A stretch of DNA of 13,439 bases from Podochytrium sp. JEL0797 (Eukaryota; Chytridiomycota; Chytridiomycetes; Chytridiales; Chytriomycetaceae): positions 1-13,439 of the forward strand of contig JADGJG010000721.1 in NCBI GenBank assembly GCA_027596195.1, read 5' to 3'. Below are positions 6,631-13,069 of this stretch, piece by piece. The position numbers were made by a program, and so were the translations under genes. Position 1 is the first letter of the stretch; each line of letters opens with the position of its first letter. Under the pieces are notes generated by a model. The model was not told where the DNA came from. It saw only the letters and a list, made by a program, of their open reading frames with translations, and did no database searches.

Positions 6631-7132
6631 TCAGACATGCCAGATTCGATTTGTGATTAAACTTCTTTTATTTTGAATTAAAAGTTCCACCTTTTTTTCC
6701 AACCATTCCGTCTTCCTTACGAAAAGAGCGATGTTATCGCTTGTCGAAGCCCGAAAATTAGCTGAAGCAGTTGTAGTGTTGGCAGCGGTGGTGGTCGACA
6801 AAGAGTCGCCAGCAGAAGTAGTCGCGGAGCATTTCGTGAGTAATGTTAGCAAATTGTTTGAAAGATAGAAGTTTAACGCATACCTGTGGTGGTTATAACA
6901 ATAAAGTTGCCAGCTGTAGCAGTCGTGACATCAGGGCTGGTTGATGAAGAGTCGCCAGCACTAGTAGCCGCGGCATCAGCGGTAATTGACGATGAGCTGT
7001 CAGTGGTAGTGGTGATGGCAGCCATGGTAGTCGATAAAGAGTCGCCAGCAGTAGTGGTGGCAGCAGCAGTAGTAGTCGCAGCATCACAGCAATATTAGTC
7101 CTGGCATCAGTGGTGGTGGAGGTGTTGGTCAA
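6631..7132 (-). pseudogene. 3' part of the Ser/Thr-rich locus, broken frames
   Basis: Minus-strand reading is Ala/Ser/Thr-rich with a repeated motif AGDS(L/S)ST: from about 7090 to 6884 in one frame (TTTAGDSLSTTMAAITTTT, and TSAGDSSSTSPD), and again at about 6836-6760 (TTSAGDSLSTTTAAN). Between them lies a 47-nt intron-like segment 6883-6837 with donor GTATGC and branch GCTAAC (6850-6845) but no AG at its end. The final reading ends in a charged tail (RKTEWLEKKVELLIQNK) and TGA at 6633-6631. At least two frame changes separate this part from the main block upstream. The same repeats show it belongs to the same locus. Either the gene is degraded or the sequence carries indel errors. Confidence 0.45.
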
Positions 7133-7140
7133 TGTCGGCG

Positions 7141-8853
7141 TTATTTGTGAAGTGGTTGAAGCCCTTGTCGATCTGGTGTCAGAAGTTTTGCTGGTCGAAT
7201 GTCAGGAGAGTGGGAGACATGATTATGGTCGCATTGGTGGTGGGTGTGGTGGCAGACATAGAAGGGGTTTCTGAGGTTATACTTAGAAGGTGTTTCTGAG
7301 GTTATACTCGTACTTATCAATAACGAAAAGGTAGGTGGGGTAGTTGAAGAGCTTATGGATCTGGTGGCAGAAGAGCTGACTGGCAGAGAGAATGTTGATG
7401 TGATTGGTGAAGTGGTTGAAATGGTGGAGCTGGTTTCAGAAGTATTGTTGGTCGAAGCAGATGTAAAGGGAGTGGCCAAGGTTGAAGATGTGATTGTGCT
7501 CACATTGGTGGTGGATCTGGAGGCGGATGCAGAATGGGTTTCTGAGGTTATACAGGTGCTTATCAATGATAAAGAGGTCGGTGGACTGGAAGATGTGTTT
7601 GCAGAGTTGGTGCCAGAAGTGATGTGTGTTGAAGAAGATGCTGCGAGAGTGGCTGAGGTCCACGACATGCTTGCATTCACAGTTGCGGCGGAATTTGTCT
7701 GGGAGACCAGTAAAGTGCTAGTGGTTGTGGAAATGGCTTGCGAAGTAGTGCTGATGCTTGTTGAAGCTGATGACGTTTGTGGAGTCGAAGATGTGTTGAC
7801 AGAGCTTGTACCAGAAGCAGTGTTTGTTGAAGCAGAAGCCGTGAGAGTGGCCGAGATCAATCTTGTACTGTTGATGTTCGAAGCCGTTGAAGTGGTGACG
7901 CTCGTGATGGCCACCTTACTGGTACTGGTTGTCTGGGGGATTTTCGATTCGCTGCTAGTGTTGGTGGTTTCTAATCTGGTTTGGGAAGTAGCGCTGGTGC
8001 TCGACGTGGTTTGGGGAGTAGATGATATATTCGGGGAGCTGGTGCCATAAGTAGTGCTGATGAAATTTGTCGATTGAGTGGCCAAGGTCGCGCATGTAGT
8101 TGCGCTAGTAATATTGGTAACCAAAGTTGTAAAAGCGGTGATCTTCGTGCTGCCCGAAGAACTCGCTGCGGTCATGGTTGTCAAAGGTGATGCTGAAGCA
8201 GTGACCAAAGTCGTCGCAGAGGCTATGATGGTACTGGCAATGGACATGCCGGTGAATGGAAGACTAGTTTGCGAGTTTGCACTAGGATTTGCGCTTGCGG
8301 AGCGAGAGCCGGAAGTGGTGCTTGTCAATTCCGACGCTAAGAGAGCTGTCGAGTTAGTCGACGCGCTTTTACTCGCACTGGTGGTACCCAAACTTGTTGA
8401 ACTGCTGGTACTCGCACTGGTGGTACCCAAAAAAACTGTAGTAGGCGGGATTGTGGCTGCCGTGATCGCAGTGGTGTTGGCCAGTGAGGCGGAAGATGTG
8501 TCGAAAATGGTGGAAGTGGATGTTGTCATACTCAACAAAGCTTGTGTACTCAAAAAAGAAGCGGGAGGGGTGGGTGTTGATTTGAACACCCCAATGCTGC
8601 TAGACGTGTTATACAGCCCAGCAGGCAGGATTTCCGAAATGATTATGCTGAGGGTAGCCCACGAAGTGACTGAGCTGAGGGTGCTTTCCGACCTGGTGCT
8701 TCCCAAAAAGGTTTGTGAAACAATTGAGCTTCCCTCGATCGCGACTGGTGGTGAAATTGAAGACATCGTTGAAGGGATTGTTTCAAAGCTATTTGCTGCA
8801 GTTGAAATCGACAACGCACTCCCGATCTCAACTTGAATGGATGAAAGCACCAT
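7141..8853 (-). CDS. Mucin-like Ser/Thr-rich repeat stalk protein, main block
   Basis: Open frame of 570 codons from ATG at 8853 to a stop at 7143-7141; the frame is open about 90 bp further up, so this is an exon rather than a complete gene. Composition is dominated by Ser, Thr and Ala, with many potential O-glycosylation sites. It contains tandem units: LGTTSAS(T/K)S twice near the start, and longer units beginning with 'SATL.AS.ST' and followed by 'GT(S/N)S(V/A)NTSS(T/S)PPTS' or similar, three times. No membrane segment lies inside. Such stretches form extended stalks of fungal wall or surface proteins. Near the 3' end a duplicated 'SITSETPS' (about 7312-7270) shifts the reading, after which the ORF continues in a His/Pro-rich frame that is probably not the original one. 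The long antisense ORFs on the plus strand are shadows. Confidence 0.55.
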   Translation of the reverse strand: MVLSSIQVEIGSALSISTAANSFETIPSTMSSISPPVAIEGSSIVSQTFLGSTRSESTLSSVTSWATLSIIISEILPAGLYNTSSSIGVFKSTPTPPASFLSTQALLSMTTSTSTIFDTSSASLANTTAITAATIPPTTVFLGTTSASTSSSTSLGTTSASKSASTNSTALLASELTSTTSGSRSASANPSANSQTSLPFTGMSIASTIIASATTLVTASASPLTTMTAASSSGSTKITAFTTLVTNITSATTCATLATQSTNFISTTYGTSSPNISSTPQTTSSTSATSQTRLETTNTSSESKIPQTTSTSKVAITSVTTSTASNINSTRLISATLTASASTNTASGTSSVNTSSTPQTSSASTSISTTSQAISTTTSTLLVSQTNSAATVNASMSWTSATLAASSSTHITSGTNSANTSSSPPTSLSLISTCITSETHSASASRSTTNVSTITSSTLATPFTSASTNNTSETSSTISTTSPITSTFSLPVSSSATRSISSSTTPPTFSLLISTSITSETPSKYNLRNPFYVCHHTHHQCDHNHVSHSPDIRPAKLLTPDRQGLQPLHK

Positions 8854-8858
8854 GGATA

Positions 8859-9134
8859 TCAAGGGTGTAAGGGCTGTCCCAAGATTTTGTCTTTTCGTTG
8901 CTGTGATGAAAGCATCGAGACTGCGAAATTGATATTTCCCAACACCTCATTTCCATTGTAAAACGAGACAACCAGAGTCTTCGAGTCTCTGCTTAAAGCC
9001 AGTGCATACCAAATACTCGTGACGTAACTCCCGAGGGCAAATGTGAATTCTATTCCGTTTTTGATGGACGAAATTTCAATGCTCATGGAGCTCGCGTTGT
9101 TGTAAGTCTGGACATTTGCACCAGAAGGGATTCC
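8859..9134 (-). CDS. Exon of the surface-protein locus, beta-rich region
   Basis: Exon starting at 9134 after an acceptor CTTTCAG and reading GIPSGANVQTYNNASSM, then EISSIKNGIEFTFALGSY, then ALALSRDSKTLVVSFYNGN. Alternating polar and hydrophobic residues suggest a beta-sheet domain of a secreted or surface protein. The frame stops at 8861-8859, while the Ser/Thr block uses another frame from here on. I could not find an intron with a matching phase that joins the two, so a frameshift or an unrecognised intron lies near 8890-8950. Confidence 0.45.
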   Translation of the reverse strand, partial: GIPSGANVQTYNNASSMSIEISSIKNGIEFTFALGSYVTSIWYALALSRDSKTLVVSFYNGNEVLGNINFAVSMLSSQQRKDKILGQPLHP

Positions 9135-9189
9135 CTGAAAGTGCAAAGCTTATGAGCATTCTTTGCAACATCAAAAAATTGATACTTAC
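9135..9189 (-). other. Spliceosomal intron, 55 nt
   Basis: Donor GTAAGT at 9189-9184 and acceptor CTTTGCACTTTCAG ending at 9135 on the minus strand. It joins ...YYSSGLT to GIPSGANV in phase 0. Confidence 0.6.
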
Positions 9190-9342
9190 AGTCAACCCCG
9201 AGGAATAATAGCCACCAAGTGGATATTGACAGTGTTGGTTCCAGGCTGTGCAGGGGGTGATGGAGGGGCTGCAAATTGAACAGGTGAATTCACTGTGAGT
9301 GGGAGACTTATTTGAGCAAGAGCAGAAGCAGTCTGACGTGAG
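9190..9342 (-). CDS. Cys-rich exon of the surface-protein locus
   Basis: Frame open from a possible acceptor GATAG at 9343 to the GTAAGT donor at 9189: 51 codons with eight Cys residues (SDCFCSCSN, then FTCSICSPSITPCTAW, then NQHCQYPLGGYYSS). The phase fits the next exon exactly. A small disulfide-rich module before a Ser/Thr stalk is a common layout of secreted or wall-bound proteins. A competing frame (9192-9461) is open for 89 codons but ends in a stop two bases before the donor, so the Cys frame is favoured. The upstream boundary is uncertain. Confidence 0.4.
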
Positions 9343-9396
9343 CTATCCATATTTTGAGGAGCGAACGGGATAGACAGCACAATTGATCGCATCAAA

Positions 9397-9865
9397 TCAG
9401 AAAATGATGCTGTCATTTGTGTTGCGTTTCCACTGAAGATGCGGTACGGGAATGGGTACATTGGCTATAACCAATAGTGAAGAAGGTACTGGCCTCAATG
9501 GACATGGGTTTGACGGGCTGATCGGATAATCAGATTGCAAAAGTTTGTTTTCAAAGCACCAGATTTTGTTGAAGTCGCGACAAAACTTGAAGGGCCGATA
9601 TTTTGGTTTCCAGAAGATGTTGCAGATCCAGTTGTTGTAACGGCACCGGATTTGAGAAGGTCGCATCCGACATTGAATTCGGTATATTTTGGTTTTCGGA
9701 AGATGTTGATCCAGTTTCTACCAAACTTAATGGAAGTGGTGTAGTTGCTCCAGGAGTTAGCGAATTCATGGGGCTTTCGGTCATACTTGTAGGTTCGCTC
9801 AATGACTCGCTTTTCAAATTGAAACTGGAAGAAAACTGCAAGTTTTCTGTACTCTTTCCCTCAAA
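9397..9865 (-). pseudogene. Upstream Ser/Thr-rich exon with tandem repeat and frameshift
   Basis: Follows an acceptor at 9866. It opens with FEGKSTENLQFSSSFNLKSE and continues Ser/Thr/Pro-rich (SLVETGSTSSENQNIPN). Two tandem units with a period of about 87 bp lie at 9556-9642 and 9643-9720. In one frame the downstream unit reads TTTGSATSSGNQNIGPSSF, homologous to the upstream unit, but a single-base deletion near 9650-9660 puts them in different frames. The reading then stops near 9490, and another frame continues. The frame break inside a repeat suggests decay or a sequence error. Confidence 0.45.
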
Positions 9866-9917
9866 CTGATGCCAGTATTAGCGCGTTCTGTGAGTCAAAT
9901 TTTTCAAGCATCAATAC
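9866..9917 (-). other. Spliceosomal intron, 52 nt
   Basis: Donor GTATTG from 9917, branch-like CGCTAATAC near 9885-9877, acceptor CATCAG ending at 9866 on the minus strand. It joins ...EIVKSQ to FEGKST in phase. Confidence 0.65.
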
Positions 9918-10110
9918 CTGTGATTTCACAATTTCAAATTCCATGCTCCGCTCCAACTTTTCTTCTGATCACGCGTTGGACTTATTTTCCAAAGGCTTTT
10001 GAGCTCCGAATATCACATCTTGACGGGACTTTATAATTTGGCTCGGCGTGCGGAGTCTCGCACGTTCTTCAGCGTTTGCGCGGACGACGCGTTTGTTCTG
10101 GACGAGGTAC
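9918..10110 (-). pseudogene. Charged exon upstream of the Ser/Thr region, with in-frame TGA
   Basis: Minus-strand frame from about 10110: YLVQNKRVVRANAEERARLR, then TPSQIIKSRQDVIFGAQKPL, then a TGA at 9971-9969, then SEEKLERSMEFEIVKSQ up to the donor at 9917. The stretch reads as one charged helical segment broken by one stop codon. No intron can remove it. A second frame over 10031-10275 (Ser/Thr/Asn-rich, for example NTQNTAETIATIDAVG) is also protein-like, so the true frame upstream is unresolved. Confidence 0.35.
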
Positions 10111-10191
10111 CAACGGCATCAATGGTAGCAATTGTTTCCGCAGTATTTTGGGTATTGGAATAAGATGGTGTAATCAAATTGGATGGTCGGG

Positions 10192-10404
10192 TCAAACCGT
10201 AGTAAAGACATCTGCTGCCTTGATTGGAAGCTTCGGGTGTCCTCCGCGTGGGTGCAAATTCGCTTTGTTGGTACTATCTCCTAATTCTTTCTTTTCATTT
10301 TTTTTGACAATCTCGGCGCCAGAGACAACAATGCAAAGCGCCGAGGCGGCGTAAGTAATCACCCCCACAAAACAAATACTTTTCAAATTAATACCATCTT
10401 TCAA
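10192..10404 (-). CDS. Hydrophobic-segment exon candidate
   Basis: Minus-strand frame with a hydrophobic stretch (SICFVGVITYAASALCIVVSG) followed by a basic-acidic segment (AEIVKKNEKKELGD) and a stop at 10194-10192. The frame has no ATG here and runs back into 10388-10440, where it reads DVWIVGSPKHSAFLKDGIN. It looks like a membrane segment or signal anchor plus juxtamembrane region. It could be the start of the surface-protein gene or the end of the ORF upstream, since the frames do not join cleanly. Confidence 0.3.
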   Translation of the reverse strand: MKDGINLKSICFVGVITYAASALCIVVSGAEIVKKNEKKELGDSTNKANLHPRGGHPKLPIKAADVFTTV

Positions 10405-10921
10405 AAATGCTGAATGCTTTGGAGAACCAACAATCCAAACATCGGGAAGCCAACATCATGTGTACAAAACCCTCAAACGCTTTTTTGACCGTCGCATTAT
10501 TGGTTTTCGTTAAGGTATTTGAATGTGTCTTATTTGGGGCATGTGCAACGGCTGAGCGGCCATTCATGGTAATTCCAATATTCGTTGGACATGGTCGGTG
10601 CCGATCTGGTCGAGGAAAATGGGATTCCGTCCCTCTCTGACTCTGGAAAAGCAATATCTCCACTCCAGAGGGGTTAAGGACCTCAAACCCATCAACTTCT
10701 TCATTGGTGCGCAGGGTGCTAATCATGTGATAAGTCAAACCAACAATGTCCCCAGAACGGCTGCAAGAGGCAAGACTGTCCCCACCTGTGGATGCATACG
10801 TTTTTGACATGACGAGTTTCGAATTCCTCAGTGAGGGCTGTGGAGGGCTGGTGCCAGAGACAGCAGTCCAAGAAGATATGACAGACTCTTTAATAAATAA
10901 ACACCACCCACACTCTCCCAT
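10388..10921 (-). CDS. Hypothetical ORF, 177 aa
   Basis: ATG at 10921 (MGECGW) or at 10810 (MSKTYASTGG), stop TAA at 10390-10388. Parts look protein-like (VMSKTYASTGGDSLASCSRS, and EEVDGFEVLNPSGVEILLF); others look like intron or leader. The ORF starts within the spacer between two copies of a 35-bp direct repeat, one of which encodes VISSWTAVSGTS. I do not recognise it. It lies head-on to tRNA-Ala copy 2. A shorter plus-strand ORF (10407-10640) competes over part of the span. Confidence 0.3.
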   Translation of the reverse strand: MGECGWCLFIKESVISSWTAVSGTSPPQPSLRNSKLVMSKTYASTGGDSLASCSRSGDIVGLTYHMISTLRTNEEVDGFEVLNPSGVEILLFQSQRGTESHFPRPDRHRPCPTNIGITMNGRSAVAHAPNKTHSNTLTKTNNATVKKAFEGFVHMMLASRCLDCWFSKAFSIFERWY

Positions 10922-10973
10922 AACACTACACTACGCAACTGGTGCCAGAGACAGCAGTCCAAGAAGATATGAC
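10848..10973. repeat. 35-bp direct repeat, two copies 91 bp apart
   Basis: The 35 bp from CTGGTGCCAGAG to AAGATATGAC occurs at 10848-10882 and 10939-10973 without a mismatch. On the minus strand it reads VISSWTAVSGT in the frame of the ORF at 10388-10921. The right copy lies upstream of that ORF's first ATG. It looks like a recent local duplication. Confidence 0.9.
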
Positions 10974-11059
10974 GGACCGCTTCTCCACGCACCAGAGTGC
11001 CACCTATTTGGTCGTTATAACACTTCGTCAACAACACCTCCTTGTTCTTTTGTTTCTTC

Positions 11060-11067
11060 TATAAAAG
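11060..11067 (+). promoter_or_regulatory. TATA box upstream of tRNA-Ala copy 2
   Basis: TATAAAAG starts 30 bp upstream of the tRNA. Upstream TATA boxes support Pol III transcription of tRNA genes in some fungi and plants. The other tRNA genes here do not show such a clear one. Confidence 0.35.
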
Positions 11068-11089
11068 AGGTTGCCCAAATAACTTTTAT

Positions 11090-11161
11090 GGGGGTTTAGC
11101 TCAGTGGTAGAGCGTCTGGTTTGCATCCAGAAGGCCGTGGGTTCAAACCCCACATCCTCCA
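11090..11161 (+). tRNA. tRNA-Ala(TGC), copy 2
   Basis: 72 nt, identical to copy 1, with anticodon TGC, G3:U70 and the U6-U67 mismatch. T4 terminator at 11171-11174. The flanks do not clearly match those of copy 1. Confidence 0.96.
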
Positions 11162-11569
11162 TAGACGCGCTTTTCCGAAAGCATCTTTCTCGTTCCTTTC
11201 CAAACGCAATCTGTCAATTTTGGTTGAGACAGCTGGGTGCCCGAAGTGTTGCTGTCTCCATTTGCTAGTTTCCAACAGGGCTGGATAATAAAACGACAAT
11301 CTATAAAGCATCTCTACTCCTAATTCAGACCCCAAAATTCATTGCTGTCAGTATCTCTGGGGACATGAATGAAGAGAAGAAGATGGACTCAGTTAGGAGG
11401 CGGCAATGCGTCAACCCTGTTTTGATTGAGAAAGTTGTTCTGCACCGATCCAAAATAGGTACTGAATGCGGATTTTCTTTAATGAACAAGAACTGACAGC
11501 ATACGAACTACTACTAAAAAAGAATAACAAATGGAAAGGGACACTCAAAATCAAAAAATCAGACGGTTT
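11162..11569. other. Intergenic between tRNA-Ala copy 2 and cassette 3
   Basis: No supported gene. The only ORFs are short, overlap the tRNA or are A/T-run translations. From about 11570 the sequence matches the 3' flank of the Leu-Glu cassette. Confidence 0.5.
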
Positions 11570-11640
11570 TTTTTCAAAATTCAAAAACTCCTCTCGCAAA
11601 ACGTAAAACTAATCAAAAGAAAAAGAACAATAATAAGAAA

Positions 11641-11712
11641 CTCCCAGACGGGGAATTGAACCCCGGTCGCCGCCGTGAGAGGGCGGAATCTTAGCCACTA
11701 GACGATCTAGGA
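11641..11712 (-). tRNA. tRNA-Glu(CTC), copy 3
   Basis: Same 72-nt sequence as the other two copies, read 11712 to 11641, anticodon CTC. T5 run at 11624-11620. Confidence 0.96.
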
Positions 11713-11722
11713 TCTGTTATGT

Positions 11723-11930
11723 AACGTAGTGAGCTCCGATGTAGCTTCAACCACTTCGACTACTGCCACTCCAGCTCACTGTGCCACCGTTTCCCATCAT
11801 TTCCATCACCTTCTGATATCGGAAGTATTTGGAACTTTCGACATGTTTCTATCACTACAATTTCGACTATAAAAACGAGTGTTTCTTTGAGTAAATAAAG
11901 ACAAGAAGTTTCTCCTCAAATTCCCTATCA
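11723..11930. mobile_element. 208-bp insertion with 8-bp flanking repeat
   Basis: Present only in cassette copy 3. TGTTATGT stands at 11715-11722 and again at 11931-11938; copy 2 has a single TGTTATG followed directly by C(T)TAAGAT, so the sequence between is an insertion with a likely target-site duplication. It has no clear terminal inverted repeats, no poly-A tail, no A or B box and no ORF. A TATAAAA lies near 11870. It could be a small non-autonomous element or a captured fragment; the family is unknown. Confidence 0.5.
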
Positions 11931-12425
11931 TGTTATGTTAAGATCGTTGCCGCCCTCATTGAAGCGGCCGATTATCGCTGGCGCCCAGGTAGCAGAAGTG
12001 ATTGGACTGTCCATCACCGGGGAGATCGATGGGAAAAATCATTCGCCAAGTGATCAAGCTTGACAGTTTTAACAATCAACAAATTTTCTTCGAATTGATC
12101 GTCAAACGCGCTCCATCCGCGAATGCAACGACCAAAACGCGATATGACAAGCACCAATAGTGATTTGCTGTGCATCATTCACGCGATTGAATTTGACACA
12201 ACCGGGAAGGCTAGGGATTTTTAACGACCGAAAATTTTCAGCGTGCCCCCGAGCATTTTTAATCTGCCACCACTGACACCACGATTCCAGCATCATCTCC
12301 TCGAACAGTATCGACGCATGCATGTGGTGTGCTGCAAAGATGTGCGATATACGATGCAAAAATTTTATTCCTTCCAAACTCTAACCCCCTAACACCGAAA
12401 AAGCAATAGCCGCAAGGTAAAAAAT

Positions 12426-12507
12426 TGAGCAGAGTGGGATTCGAACCCACGCCCACGAATGGATCACGGCCTTAACGTGACGCCTTAGACCGCTCGGCCA
12501 TCTGCCC
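12426..12507 (-). tRNA. tRNA-Leu(AAG), copy 3
   Basis: Same 82-nt class II sequence as copies 1 and 2, read 12507 to 12426, anticodon AAG. T6 terminator at 12424-12419. Confidence 0.96.
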
Positions 12508-12758
12508 ATATGGTTTTGTGTCCTGAAGGACATAATTGTACGTCTATGAATACTGAAAACAGTTCCTGGGTGTCTGTTGCGGAACCGCGCTGGTGGGTGC
12601 TGTGGCAGAGTCTTTGGCAGCTGTTTGTCGGTTTGCGGAGTTGTGCGCGCGTTCATTAGGTAGCAACGTTTTTCTACTGGCGGACTTCGAGTCAGTCGGC
12701 TCGCCCACAAAGGCGCCGAGTTCTTTCGTGTTCTTGCCGACTACAATCGGAAGGTCTC

Positions 12759-12995
12759 TTGAGTTGCGGCAGCGTCAACGTAACTGGCGCGATGCTTGCA
12801 TTGGGTGGAGCAGGTGCACCAGCAGCTCATGTGGAGCAAGGTAGTGTAGATGATAGAGGAATTGGGAAATTGGAACTGTTTGAATGGAGGAGTGAAGGGA
12901 ACGTTGGTGGAATTTTTTATCCTGAGTTATTTAGAAAGCCAATGAGAAGGCCGAAAGTTAGGCCAGTCCCTGTTTGGAAGAAAGACTTAAAATGA
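12759..12995 (+). CDS. Uncertain ORF or terminal exon
   Basis: Plus-strand frame open from about 12711 to TAA... at 12993-12995 region, reading NVTGAMLALGGAGAPAAHVE, then GKLELFEWRSEGNVGGIFYP, then a basic tail (RKPMRRPKVRPVPVWKKDLK). There is no clear ATG with context and no recognisable domain. Just upstream another frame reads LAHKGAEFFRVLADYNRKVS and then stops, so an intron or a frameshift may separate two coding pieces. Low confidence. Confidence 0.25.
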   Translation: MSCGSVNVTGAMLALGGAGAPAAHVEQGSVDDRGIGKLELFEWRSEGNVGGIFYPELFRKPMRRPKVRPVPVWKKDLK

Positions 12996-13010
12996 AACAA
13001 AGTAGATATA

Positions 13011-13069
13011 AGTTTCCTTACGCCCTCATGGGTTATGCGGATGAGGGTGTAAGATTTGGGAAACTTTTT
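13011..13069 (+). terminator. Hairpin followed by T5, downstream of the ORF
   Basis: Inner stem 13019-13029 with 13041-13051 (11 bp, one G-U, 11-nt loop) and outer stem 13011-13017 with 13059-13065 (7 bp), then TTTTT at 13065-13069. It looks like an RNA hairpin in a 3' region or a small palindromic repeat. A bacterial-type terminator is not expected in this genome, so the role is open. Confidence 0.35.

Larger units (their letters stand above)
11570..12681 (-). repeat. Leu-Glu tRNA cassette, copy 3, with insertion
   Basis: Same order as copies 1 and 2, on the minus strand: 5' flank (12681-12508, homologous to 3135-3311), tRNA-Leu, a 713-bp spacer that contains a 208-bp insertion plus its duplicated 8 bp (497 bp without these), tRNA-Glu and a 3' flank. 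The tRNA-Leu-proximal spacer, nearly identical between copies 1 and 2, is strongly diverged here, while the middle (about 11940-12200) clearly matches copy 2. Confidence 0.8.

Noticed and set aside
7355..8836. Two long plus-strand ORFs (7355-8050 and 8078-8836), rich in Val, Glu and Leu
   Set aside because: They are antisense to the Ser/Thr-rich reading. Antisense of Ser/Thr/Ala codons gives Val/Glu/Gly-type runs without stops; no ATG context or domain supports them.
11723..11930. tRNA-derived SINE
   Set aside because: No A box, B box or A-rich tail in the insert.
12381..12710. 109-codon minus-strand ORF through tRNA-Leu copy 3, similar to the ORF at 3123-3347
   Set aside because: The similarity follows from the repeated cassette DNA, and both ORFs run through the tRNA gene; no independent sign of coding.
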